From JAFGGG01 sp964634205 (GTDB taxonomy: Bacteria; Spirochaetota; Spirochaetia; SZUA-6; RPPD01): a stretch of DNA of 64,000 nucleotides. The translations under genes were made by a program, and so were the position numbers. Shown here piece by piece: positions 50,357-58,207 of the stretch; positions within the stretch are counted from its first letter, which is position 1, and each line of letters begins with the position of its first letter. The notes under the pieces are model-generated. The model was not told the origin of the DNA, made no database searches, and saw nothing but the letters and a program-made list of their open reading frames with translations. Where the stretch lies: NCBI GenBank assembly GCA_964634205.1, contig CAZWKE010000014.1:1-64000 (forward strand), given 5' to 3'.

Positions 50357-52306
50357 ATGAGAAAGTACTTTCTTTTCCTGCTGGCGGCGCTTTTACTCCT
50401 TGGAGTCGGGCAGGCGGCGCTTTTCGCACAATCTGTAAAAACCGATACCGATCTGGAAATCTGGTCCTATATGCTGCGCCAGAGTCAGGTCTGGTTCGAG
50501 AACATGATCAAGCAGTATGGGGAGGTGCCCCCCGGTGAGTGGCAGGAACCTTTGGAAGCGGCTTTTCTGCGGCTTTCGCGCTATTCCGGAGAGAAGGGCT
50601 TTCAGATCCGCTATGCCATCCTGAACACCGGTGAGTTTAACGCGGCGGCCTTTCCGGGCGGACAGTTTGTCATCTTTAAGGGAACGCTTGATTTTTTTGA
50701 CCAGGTACTGCAAATGTACAGCGGAAAGACCCTGGACCAGATACCGCCGGCGCAGCTTAAAGTGATGCGTCAGAACCTGATGGCACCGATTATCGCCCAT
50801 GAGCTGGGTCATTACTACAATCGGCATGCCTTTAAATCCATGAAAAAAAGCTGGGACCTAAGCGAAAGTGTCCCGGATACCCTCGATTTGCATCTGATCA
50901 AATACACTCAGGATAATGAGTTCGAGGCGGACAGGACCGGCTACCTTTTATTGAAAAAAGCGGGGTACAATCCCGATTCCATGATTGCCACCCTGGAAAT
51001 ACTGAATGCCCTGCACCAGGACCAGCTTAAGGGGATATCCGCTTCCGCCTTCAATATCTATCTGGAGACCCACCCTTCACCGCATCAACGGCTTGCCCAG
51101 TTTACATCCAAGGATCAGGAGTGGCATAAATGGGCGGCCAGGCTGGAACAGGCAATCTCCGACATTTCTCTGGGTATGAACCTGGACAAGGCGATCAAAA
51201 CCCTGGACCAGGGGCTTCTGCAGTCGCCCACCAATATTTACCTGCTCAAAGCCCGGGCGGTTGCCTGTCATAAACGTTGGCTTTCCACCGTATTACTCAA
51301 GGACCAGAAGTTGCGGGGTATTATCGATCTGCCCGCGTTCAGGGATGACCTGGTATTTTCAGCCGGTAAGAGAAGTAAGCCGAAGGATATTCCCGGGGAT
51401 AAAATCTTGTATTTCCGGGCGCGTGACGCTTATGAAAAAGTGTACAAACAGGCGGTTGATCCGGGGTTCTATTCCAACTACGCCCTGCTTCTGGCGTATT
51501 CCCCCGATGCCAAGGATGAGGCGCGGAGCCTGGCCCTGGCCGACAAGGCTTGTACGCTGCAGCCGAATTACGCCACCTTCTCCAACCTGGGAGTGGTGTA
51601 TTTTTTGGTGGGCAAGAAAAAAGAGGCCTTACAACTCTTCGGTCAGCTTGCGGTTGATTATCACAATCAATACGCGTCTTTATTAGGTGAAGCCCGGATG
51701 GATCAAAAGGTGTTTGCCAATCTGCAGAGTATGCGCCAGAGACTGAAGGTCACCCAGATGCTTAATCCCGAGTTTGTCTACAGTGATTTCACCCCTGTAC
51801 TCAATTATGCCCTGGTATTGCTCTTAACCGGAGATAAAAAGACCGCGCAGCTTGTGGCCAAGGATTATTTAAATCTCTATGAATCGCACTCACTCTGGGC
51901 GTATCACCTTTCATCCATGGCGGGTGTAACCCTGCCCAAGGAGCCGAAAAAGGAATACCTGGCCGTGAACGGAATCCGGGTAGGCGCAACCCTGAAACAG
52001 GTGCTTAATGAATGGGGCAAGGCGAGCGAGATTGAAGCATATGAAGGCGGAGAAGAGGTGTGGGTTTACAAGGATATGAAGGCCAAACTGTATATTTCCG
52101 ACGGAAAAGTGGCGAGCATTGAACTTGCGGCCGCGGGAAGCCCCAAAGTGGAGAATACCATCGGGATCGGCTCAAGTAAGGGAGAGATCGAAAAATCATT
52201 CGGCCGGCATAGGCGCATAGCCGACAAATATTATTTATACGAAGGCCGGCAGAACCTGGCGGTACTGTACAACAAGAATATCGCGATCAGTATTGTGCTG
52301 TACTAA
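50357..52306 (+). CDS. Exported M48-family metalloprotease with TPR region
   Basis: A 649-residue periplasmic protein with a signal peptide (FLFLLAALLLLGVG, cleavage after FAQ). The M48 domain has the zinc motif HELGH (148-152) and a downstream Glu ligand in NEFEADRTGY, as in the BepA/LoiP type that checks outer-membrane protein assembly. Residues 280-530 are TPR-like helices, as in BepA. The last 120 residues hold two copies of a small SmpA-like fold (GIRVGATLKQVLNEWG and GIGSSKGEIEKSFG). AAGGAGGT lies 4 nt before the ATG. The C-terminal pair is not usual for the family. Confidence 0.88.
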   Translation: MRKYFLFLLAALLLLGVGQAALFAQSVKTDTDLEIWSYMLRQSQVWFENMIKQYGEVPPGEWQEPLEAAFLRLSRYSGEKGFQIRYAILNTGEFNAAAFPGGQFVIFKGTLDFFDQVLQMYSGKTLDQIPPAQLKVMRQNLMAPIIAHELGHYYNRHAFKSMKKSWDLSESVPDTLDLHLIKYTQDNEFEADRTGYLLLKKAGYNPDSMIATLEILNALHQDQLKGISASAFNIYLETHPSPHQRLAQFTSKDQEWHKWAARLEQAISDISLGMNLDKAIKTLDQGLLQSPTNIYLLKARAVACHKRWLSTVLLKDQKLRGIIDLPAFRDDLVFSAGKRSKPKDIPGDKILYFRARDAYEKVYKQAVDPGFYSNYALLLAYSPDAKDEARSLALADKACTLQPNYATFSNLGVVYFLVGKKKEALQLFGQLAVDYHNQYASLLGEARMDQKVFANLQSMRQRLKVTQMLNPEFVYSDFTPVLNYALVLLLTGDKKTAQLVAKDYLNLYESHSLWAYHLSSMAGVTLPKEPKKEYLAVNGIRVGATLKQVLNEWGKASEIEAYEGGEEVWVYKDMKAKLYISDGKVASIELAAAGSPKVENTIGIGSSKGEIEKSFGRHRRIADKYYLYEGRQNLAVLYNKNIAISIVLY

Positions 52307-52311
52307 AAGGG

Positions 52312-52398
52312 CTATTTTACCGCTTTTAGTTTGGCGCCCTGTTTCATTTTTACGGCGTTCAGTTTCAGCCCCATGGCTTTGAAACTGGTATTGTTCAT
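52312..52398 (-). CDS. Possible 28-residue cationic peptide after cbiO
   Basis: A short minus-strand frame reads from ATG 52398 to a stop at 52312, with AAGG 8 nt before the ATG. The product is very basic, ending LKLNAVKMKQGAKLKAVK, and its repeated LK-x(1-2)-AVK pattern suggests an amphipathic helix. It starts 18 nt after the cbiO stop. It is too short to exclude chance. It could be a small subunit of the importer, an antimicrobial-like peptide, or non-coding. Confidence 0.35.
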   Translation of the reverse strand: MNNTSFKAMGLKLNAVKMKQGAKLKAVK

Positions 52399-52415
52399 AA
52401 AGATGCCTTGTTTAT

Positions 52416-53156
52416 TCACCGCGGGCAGCCCTGCATCGTCAATGGTTTCTCCAGGTGGCTGGATTTCAACAGCTTATTATTATTGAATACCTCAAGGGGA
52501 GGGGCGTCCGCGGTCAGTTTCCCATTACAAAGCACCAGCGTCCTTCTGCATACCTCCAACACCATATCCAGATCATGGGTGGCGATTATTTTGGTGTGTT
52601 TGAATGATTTCAACAACCGGATGAGGTTCCTGCGTGCCAGAGGGTCCAGGCTGGATGAGGGTTCATCCATGACAAGAATATCGGGCTGCATGACGAGAAT
52701 GGCGGCCATGGCGGCCAGGCGTTTTTCGCCGGCCGAAAGCTTGAAGGGGGGGCGGTCGGCCAGATGCAGCGCACCCACCTGTTTTAAGGCATTTTTTACC
52801 TGCGTGTCCACCGTTGCTGCGGAAAGTCCCATTTGCAGCGGCCCAAAAGCCACATCGTCGAAGACGGTAGGCATGAACAGCTGATCGTCCGGGTTCTGAA
52901 ACACAAACCCCACCTTTTTTCTGATCTCCCGTAATGTTTTTTTATTCACATAGGTGCCTCCGACATTAATATTTCCCTGTGTGGGTAATAGTAAGCCGTT
53001 TAAGTGCAGCAGTAAGGTGGATTTTCCCGCCCCATTGGCCCCGACGACGGCGACCGACTCTCCATGGGTCACGGTAAAGCTTACGTCCTCCAAAGCATGG
53101 GTTCCTTCCGGATAGCGGTAACAGAGGTCTTTGACCGTAACAAAATGGTGACTCAT
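52416..53156 (-). CDS. cbiO: Cobalt/nickel ECF transporter ATPase
   Basis: A 246-residue ABC ATPase of the energy-coupling-factor type that powers cobalt or nickel uptake. Walker A is GANGAGKSTLLLHLNG, the Q-loop is GFVFQNPDDQLF, the signature is KLSAGEKRLAAMA and Walker B is DILVMDEPSSSLD. Its ATG overlaps the cbiQ stop (ATGA), so it is the third gene of cbiM-cbiQ-cbiO. The FQNPDDQ form of the Q-loop is typical for ECF transporters. The metal is not certain; the cbiM partner resembles nickel-type homologues. Confidence 0.92.
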   Translation of the reverse strand: MSHHFVTVKDLCYRYPEGTHALEDVSFTVTHGESVAVVGANGAGKSTLLLHLNGLLLPTQGNINVGGTYVNKKTLREIRKKVGFVFQNPDDQLFMPTVFDDVAFGPLQMGLSAATVDTQVKNALKQVGALHLADRPPFKLSAGEKRLAAMAAILVMQPDILVMDEPSSSLDPLARRNLIRLLKSFKHTKIIATHDLDMVLEVCRRTLVLCNGKLTADAPPLEVFNNNKLLKSSHLEKPLTMQGCPR

Positions 53157-53959
53157 GCTGTTGCTCCCATAATTAAATTTCCCAGAATAAGCGGAAGGTT
53201 ATATATTCGGGCCGAAACAAAAAAACCCACCCACCCAACGATAAAAAACAGGTCCGCTGTTTTAAAGGCGGCAGTTTTTTTTACACGGAAGGTGCCGGCA
53301 AACCCCCTGCACATCATCGCGGCATGGATCCTTTCGGCCCTGTCTATTGTGCGTAACAGCAAACTGCCGAGAATATGTTTGAATGTGCCGAACCTCATTT
53401 TATTGCGTAACGAGCGTATATGTTCGGCCCGGACCATACGGAGTGCTTCTTCGACCAGCACGTAGAGGTACCGGTACAGAAACAATAATTGCGTTGCCAA
53501 AACGGTCGGTACCTTCAGCCTGATAAGCGCGTAACAAAGCGGGATGAAGCCCGTGCCGGCTATTAATACCAGCGTGGCCAGTACGGTGAGAAGAAAGCGC
53601 AGCATAATAGAACTGAACGAGATGATACCCGCGCTGACGGGAAGTGAGAAGAGACGGAACACAACCTCATGATCGGTCAATGGGCCCCATATGGCGATAA
53701 ACAGGGCGAAAGGAGAAACAATGGCCACTTTTTTTAGGAGGTACCCGAGGGGGATGTTCCCGCCGTATAGTAAGAACAGCGGATATAACAAAAAAGGCAG
53801 AAGCTGTGCCAGTTCATACCTGGGGAAGGATATTACCGTAATAATAAAGCCCAGGGTGGTAATTAATTTACTTCTGGGATCAAGTTTGTGTATGGGGGAT
53901 GACTGCAACGACAGTGTATCGAGTTTACGGATATTAAGGAGTGAGTGTTCCAGTACCAT
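53153..53959 (-). CDS. cbiQ: Cobalt/nickel ECF transporter T component
   Basis: A 268-residue membrane protein with about six hydrophobic helices that joins the ATPase to the substrate subunit. The coupling motif appears as LLRTIDRAERIHAAMMCRGF, where the conserved ARG/CRG sits in the ATPase-binding helix. The start ATG is preceded by a weak GAGAAG. It lies 13 nt after cbiM and overlaps cbiO by four bases, so the three genes form one operon. Confidence 0.9.
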   Translation of the reverse strand: MVLEHSLLNIRKLDTLSLQSSPIHKLDPRSKLITTLGFIITVISFPRYELAQLLPFLLYPLFLLYGGNIPLGYLLKKVAIVSPFALFIAIWGPLTDHEVVFRLFSLPVSAGIISFSSIMLRFLLTVLATLVLIAGTGFIPLCYALIRLKVPTVLATQLLFLYRYLYVLVEEALRMVRAEHIRSLRNKMRFGTFKHILGSLLLRTIDRAERIHAAMMCRGFAGTFRVKKTAAFKTADLFFIVGWVGFFVSARIYNLPLILGNLIMGATA

Positions 53960-53972
53960 TAAAATATACTTC

Positions 53973-55052
53973 TCATTTACGAGTACGCGGTTTGCGTATA
54001 ATCTTCAGCAGTAAAGCAGCGGAGGTGATTAAAACCAGGGTGAGCAGAGACCCGACGATACCTGCCAGGCTGGTTCCGTTATTGGAGGAATGAACCGTAG
54101 CCGGTTCTGCTGTTTCTCCATGGGCCGTTGTTCCTTCCCGGTTCTTAAAATTGTAATCCGGGAGCACGGCAGTGGTTTCCTGGATGGCCTGCAGACTCCG
54201 ATGCAGGTCGTCCTGAGGTTGGGATGGTTCTTCTTTTCCCGTGGTATGGAAAAACGCCCATTCAAGCCCGTCCGGGTCGGAAGAGGCAAACCAGGAAACT
54301 ATCCCTGCCGTCAGCAGGGCTGTACCCAATACAATCGCGATGATGATTCGGGTGCGAATCTTCTTTGTTGTGGGAGCGGTAACGGCCGCCGACTGTTCAT
54401 TTTGCCGCGCGGGCCCCTGCTCGATGAGATCGGGCCGTGCCTTTGCCAAGAAGTTAATAACGGCGATCGTGATCAGGCCTTCCACAACACCGATGGCCAG
54501 ATGTATGGGCTGCATCAACAGCAGAAAATCATAAAAACCGACCCCGGAAACACCGGAGAAAACGGTCTCCAAAACAACAGAAAAAGCACCCAACTGTAGG
54601 GCAATTATAACCGCGGCCATGATGGCTGCCATTGATCGAAGCGAATATGGTTTGTTGTCCTTAAATTTCTTGTAGATGAGAGGAAAGGTCAGAAAACAGG
54701 GAATGACGCCCATGTTAAAAATATTGCATCCCAATGCCAAAAGTCCGCCGTCGGCGAAAAATACCGCCTGTACGATCAGCACCGAAGCTATGGTCAAAAA
54801 GCCGGCGGAAGGGCCTAACAGCATCACCAAAATCATTCCCCCGCCGATATGCCCGCTGGAGCCCGTGCCCGGGATGGCAAAATTGATCATTTGTGCCGCA
54901 AAGATAAAGGCGCCCATCACCCCCATTAATGGAATTTTACCGGGATCGGCCTGTTTTTTCAACTTTTGCGCGGAAAAGGCTATGGCACCCGCCGTTGCCA
55001 CCCACATTACGCCCCCCACTTCCGGCGAAAGCAGGGCGTCGGCCATATGCAT
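53973..55052 (-). CDS. cbiM: Cobalt/nickel ECF substrate subunit CbiM with PDGLE domain
   Basis: A 359-residue membrane protein. The N-terminus MHMADALLSPEVGG carries the His-x-x-Asp-like metal-binding end of CbiM/NikM proteins and is therefore used as the true start, with AAAGGAG upstream; the longer frame from 55223 lacks this. Seven hydrophobic helices follow to about residue 215. A C-terminal PDGLE domain (SSDPDGLEWA) flanked by two helices replaces a separate CbiN. The MADAL/SP form is seen in nickel-type members. A near-consensus promoter and a palindrome over its transcription start suggest metal-dependent repression. Confidence 0.9.
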   Translation of the reverse strand: MHMADALLSPEVGGVMWVATAGAIAFSAQKLKKQADPGKIPLMGVMGAFIFAAQMINFAIPGTGSSGHIGGGMILVMLLGPSAGFLTIASVLIVQAVFFADGGLLALGCNIFNMGVIPCFLTFPLIYKKFKDNKPYSLRSMAAIMAAVIIALQLGAFSVVLETVFSGVSGVGFYDFLLLMQPIHLAIGVVEGLITIAVINFLAKARPDLIEQGPARQNEQSAAVTAPTTKKIRTRIIIAIVLGTALLTAGIVSWFASSDPDGLEWAFFHTTGKEEPSQPQDDLHRSLQAIQETTAVLPDYNFKNREGTTAHGETAEPATVHSSNNGTSLAGIVGSLLTLVLITSAALLLKIIRKPRTRK

Positions 55053-55064
55053 AGGTTTCTCCTT

Positions 55065-55080
55065 TAACACTATTGTGTTA
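55065..55080. promoter_or_regulatory. Candidate metalloregulator operator before cbiM
   Basis: TAACAC-TATT-GTGTTA is a perfect 6-bp inverted repeat between the -10 box and the ribosome binding site, covering about +5 to +20. Binding here would block transcription. The sequence matches neither the NikR nor the Fur consensus that I know, so the regulator is not named. Confidence 0.45.
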
Positions 55081-55091
55081 CGATTTAAAAA

Positions 55092-55120
55092 ATAATAACA
55101 CCGGAGATTCGATTTGTCAA
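55092..55120 (-). promoter_or_regulatory. cbiMQO promoter
   Basis: On the minus strand TTGACA (55120-55115), a 17-nt spacer and TATTAT (55097-55092) give a near-consensus sigma70 promoter. A 7-bp inverted repeat, ACACCGG (55098-55104) and CCGGTGT (55129-55135), brackets the -35 box and spacer and could bind a second regulator. Confidence 0.7.
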
Positions 55121-55211
55121 GTATTGTACCGGTGTTTTGTGATGAATAAACGCCGTACTGAATAAAAGGAAAAGGATCAAAAAAATACAGAATGTAGTCA
55201 GCATTCAGACA

Positions 55212-55240
55212 TTGCATTTCCAAAATAATAATAATAGAGT
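55212..55240 (+). promoter_or_regulatory. Possible promoter abutting the PAS kinase gene
   Basis: TTGCAT (55212-55217), a 17-nt spacer and TAGAGT (55235-55240) end 8 nt before the ATG at 55249. The -10 match is four of six. No Shine-Dalgarno is visible, so a leaderless message is possible. Confidence 0.35.
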
Positions 55241-55248
55241 TTAAAAGT

Positions 55249-56511
55249 ATGAAAAAAAATAGTGCGGAGAACTATCATTCTCCCGAAAAAATAGATGAAC
55301 TAATAAAGAAATTGGAAGAATATGAAAATACCATTCGGAAATTCCGTAATGGAAAGCTTGAAACTCTTACGGCGCCCGGACCTTCGCTCGACAGGGAAGA
55401 CAAAAACGGTAGTACGGACCATACGTATCGCATCATTCTCGAAACATTGAATGAAGGGGTGGCAACGGTTACCCCGGACGGCATGGTCCTTTTTTGTAAT
55501 CATTGCCTGGCTCAAATGCTTGATCTGCCGGTGGAGAGCATACTCGGACGATCCGTTACGGATTTCTGTACCCCGGCCGATAGGCCGGTTATCACTGATC
55601 TGCTCCGGCAGGGTCTTAATAATAAGTGCAAAACGGAGATTGTTTTACGGGATGCTGCGGCGGCCACGATACCGGTACAGGTTTCCTGCAACAGCCTTCA
55701 CCTGGATTCTTCCGTTTTATGCCTGGTTTTTATGGATTTACGTGCATTAAAGGATGCGGGGCTCAAGTTGCAACAGGCCAATGCCAAACTGGAGCAAAAA
55801 CTCGGATCTTTACAGGACGCAGCCGAGCTGAAAAAAAAAGAACGCCTGTCCGAGATCGGTACGCTGGCGGCAACCGTGGCCCATGAACTGCGCAATCCCC
55901 TTGCGGTGATCGGCATAATCGCCTACAATTTACGGAGAGAAACCGGGAACCGGCCTGAACTGGCAAAGTACATCGAGGATATTGAAAAGAAAATAAACCA
56001 GAGCAGTCAGATTATAGACAATCTTTTGAATTATTCCCGGATTAAACTGCCGCAGTTTGAGGATATACCGATATATGAACTTATCAACAACTGTCTGGTT
56101 GAAACCAGGGAAAAATTTAAAGACAAGGCAGTACAGATTTCGACGGACATTTCAGGATTGAAAAAGGAAATGCTTTGGGCGGACCTGTTTCAAATCAACC
56201 AGATTTTGAATAATCTATTTCGGAATGCCTGGGAAGCCGCACCGCGGGACGGGGGCAGGGTTGGAGTATCCGGTAGAATGGAGGAAGGAAATATCATAAT
56301 TCAAATTGAGGACAACGGTCACGGTATTCCGCCTGAACATATGGAAAATGTATTCAAACCGTTTTTTACCCTGAAATCAAAAGGCACGGGGCTGGGCCTT
56401 TCGGTTTGTCGTGAAATGGTCCATTTGCATGACGGCAAAATCATGCTTTCCAGTATTCCGGGGGAGGGCACCACCGCTATCCTTTCTTTACCGAAGAGGA
56501 GTTCCCCATGA
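55249..56511 (+). CDS. PAS-domain sensor histidine kinase
   Basis: A 420-residue soluble kinase. An N-terminal coiled region precedes a PAS domain (residues 62-170, with ILETLNEGVATVTPDG), then a coiled coil, the HisKA box (VAHELRNPLAVIG with the phosphorylated His) and an HATPase domain (NNLFRNAWEAA, DNGHGIP, GTGLGL). It lacks membrane helices and should sense an internal signal. The downstream receiver overlaps it by four bases (ATGA) and is the clear partner. The signal is unknown. Confidence 0.93.
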   Translation: MKKNSAENYHSPEKIDELIKKLEEYENTIRKFRNGKLETLTAPGPSLDREDKNGSTDHTYRIILETLNEGVATVTPDGMVLFCNHCLAQMLDLPVESILGRSVTDFCTPADRPVITDLLRQGLNNKCKTEIVLRDAAAATIPVQVSCNSLHLDSSVLCLVFMDLRALKDAGLKLQQANAKLEQKLGSLQDAAELKKKERLSEIGTLAATVAHELRNPLAVIGIIAYNLRRETGNRPELAKYIEDIEKKINQSSQIIDNLLNYSRIKLPQFEDIPIYELINNCLVETREKFKDKAVQISTDISGLKKEMLWADLFQINQILNNLFRNAWEAAPRDGGRVGVSGRMEEGNIIIQIEDNGHGIPPEHMENVFKPFFTLKSKGTGLGLSVCREMVHLHDGKIMLSSIPGEGTTAILSLPKRSSP

Positions 56512-56900
56512 GTCAAAAGACCCTGCTGATTATTGATGATGATCAGGAACTGCGGGAAAATCTTGCTGAAATTCTGGAGAGTGAAGGGTACAAGACATTG
56601 ACGGCGTATAACGGAGTGGACGGCCTGTCGCTGCTGGGCGAACATCCGATAGACCTTATTTTGCTGGATCTGAAAATCCCCGGCATCCCCGGTATGGAAG
56701 TGCTGAAAAATGTAAAACAGAACAATCCTGCCGTCAAGGTCATCGTCATTACCGGCAGACCCATGAACTGGCATTTGGAGGACAGCGGGGAGTTCTCTGA
56801 GAAGGATGAAAAAGAACTGGCCCAAAGCGATGCCATTATAAACAAACCGTTTAAAATACCATTTCTCCTGGATACCATAAAAACGATTCTGGAAAAATAA
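56508..56900 (+). CDS. Stand-alone response-regulator receiver
   Basis: A 130-residue CheY-like receiver without an output domain. The acidic pair is IIDDDQE, the phosphoacceptor Asp lies in LILLDLKIPG, the conserved Thr in VIVITGRP, and Lys in INKPFKIPFLL. An insertion of about 20 residues (GEFSEKDEKELAQSDA) before the Lys strand is longer than usual. It overlaps the PAS kinase gene by four bases, so the two form a pair. The output must come through another protein. Confidence 0.9.
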   Translation: MSQKTLLIIDDDQELRENLAEILESEGYKTLTAYNGVDGLSLLGEHPIDLILLDLKIPGIPGMEVLKNVKQNNPAVKVIVITGRPMNWHLEDSGEFSEKDEKELAQSDAIINKPFKIPFLLDTIKTILEK

Positions 56901-56967
56901 CCGACTTTTTTCACACTTTTTTCAAAACAGTATTTTACTATTGTAGAAAAACCACAGGAGGTTTACT

Positions 56968-57447
56968 ATGAAGAAAAAAATACTTGTGCTTATGGCCATA
57001 GGGCTGTTATTGGGTTCGGGCCTTTTTGCAGACCGAGAGTTCGGTCCGGGAAACCGGGGCGGGAACAACGGCTGTCCGGGACCGGGATATTTCGGTGGTA
57101 TGCGTTCCTATCGGTATCGTGATGCCGCGGAGGCCGTAACCGTAACCGGTACCGTGCAGGTTGAGCAGGATAAGATTCCGGTGCTGAAGGCAAACGGCCG
57201 GGTGTATGCGCTGATGTATCCCTGGTTCATGAACAGCGATTTGAAGCTGGAGAACGGAATGAAGGTAACGGTGGAAGGTTATGTCAGGGATTCCGCGATT
57301 TCCGGCGACTCGATGAAAATCATGCTTGCGGAAAAGATTACCGTAGGAGACAAAACCTACCAGATTAACCGCGGAAGACCGGGCGGACCGGGATGGGACG
57401 ATGACGACTTTCATCACCATCACGGACGCGGACCGTTTCGCCGCTGA
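56968..57447 (+). CDS. Exported protein with OB-fold-like core and His/Asp-rich tail
   Basis: A 159-residue secreted protein. A signal peptide (ILVLMAIGLLLGSGLFA) is followed by a Gly/Arg-rich linker, a beta-rich central part (AVTVTGTVQVEQDKIPVL, then VTVEGYVRDSAI) that resembles a bacterial OB fold, and a C-terminal tail DDDDFHHHHGRGPFRR with four consecutive His. The tail could bind divalent metal. AGGAGG precedes the ATG. A response regulator and a His/Met-rich sensor kinase follow, separated by a hairpin, so it may be a target or accessory of that system. Confidence 0.75.
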   Translation: MKKKILVLMAIGLLLGSGLFADREFGPGNRGGNNGCPGPGYFGGMRSYRYRDAAEAVTVTGTVQVEQDKIPVLKANGRVYALMYPWFMNSDLKLENGMKVTVEGYVRDSAISGDSMKIMLAEKITVGDKTYQINRGRPGGPGWDDDDFHHHHGRGPFRR

Positions 57448-57463
57448 TTATTGACGGAATATC

Positions 57464-57490
57464 GGATTCCGGGCCCCCGGCCCGGAATCC
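57464..57490 (+). terminator. Hairpin between exported protein and response regulator
   Basis: GGATTCCGGG (57464-57473) and CCCGGAATCC (57481-57490) form a perfect 10-bp stem with a 7-nt loop. Only TTAGT follows, not a T-tract, and the response-regulator ribosome binding site begins just after. It may act as a partial terminator or RNA processing site that sets unequal expression. Confidence 0.5.
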
Positions 57491-57508
57491 TTAGTAAGGG
57501 GTGTTGTG

Positions 57509-58207
57509 ATGGAACGCGTGATCCTGATTGTGGAAGATGAGAAGGAACTCAACCGCATGACCGGTGATTATCTGAAGGCTGCGGGGTTTTCCATACTTTC
57601 CGCCTACGCCGGCAGGACCGCGCTGGAGCTGTTTAAAAAAAAACCGGTGGATCTCGTGATTATCGATATCATGCTGCCGGATCTGGACGGCTTTGAGTTG
57701 ACCCGGCAGATCAGGGCGGAATCCACGGTACCGATCCTGATACTCACTGCGTTATCAGGCGAGGGTGACAGGGTTTTGGGTCTGGAAATCGGGGCCGATG
57801 ATTATCTTGCAAAACCATTCAGTATGAAAGAGTTGGGTGCCAGGGTCAGGGCTTTAATCCGGCGTACCTATGTGTTGGGCAAGGAAGACGAGGAGCAGTC
57901 CCAAGGGGTACTTCGTTATAAAACCCTGGGTCTGGATATGCAGAGTCGTAAGTTGCTGCTTGGGGAAACAAAAAAAGATATTACAGCAACACAGTTTCGC
58001 ATTATGAAAAAATTTCTGTCCCAGCCGGGGCGTGTTTTTTCGCGTATGGACCTTTTGCGCAGCTTCCAGGAAGATCCCTATGAGGGATATGAACGGACCA
58101 TTGACGCCCATATAAAAAATTTAAGGAAATTACTGGAAACCGATCCGGTTCGTCCCGAATGGATTATCACCGTTTGGGGCCAGGGGTATAAACTGGGTGA
58201 TGAGTGA
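57509..58207 (+). CDS. OmpR/PhoB-family response regulator
   Basis: A 232-residue regulator with a receiver (VEDEKE, phosphoacceptor Asp in VIIDIMLPDLDG, Lys in LAKPFSMKEL) and a winged-helix DNA-binding domain (residues 130-230, ending ITVWGQGYKLGD). It should bind DNA as a dimer after phosphorylation. AAGGGG precedes ATG 57509. Its end overlaps the sensor kinase start by 8 nt, so the two are a matched pair. The preceding exported His-tail gene is a plausible regulated gene. Confidence 0.94.
   Translation: MERVILIVEDEKELNRMTGDYLKAAGFSILSAYAGRTALELFKKKPVDLVIIDIMLPDLDGFELTRQIRAESTVPILILTALSGEGDRVLGLEIGADDYLAKPFSMKELGARVRALIRRTYVLGKEDEEQSQGVLRYKTLGLDMQSRKLLLGETKKDITATQFRIMKKFLSQPGRVFSRMDLLRSFQEDPYEGYERTIDAHIKNLRKLLETDPVRPEWIITVWGQGYKLGDE

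Noticed and set aside
55053..55223. Longer N-terminus for CbiM
   Set aside because: CbiM function needs the free MHMADAL end, and this stretch contains the promoter and operator.
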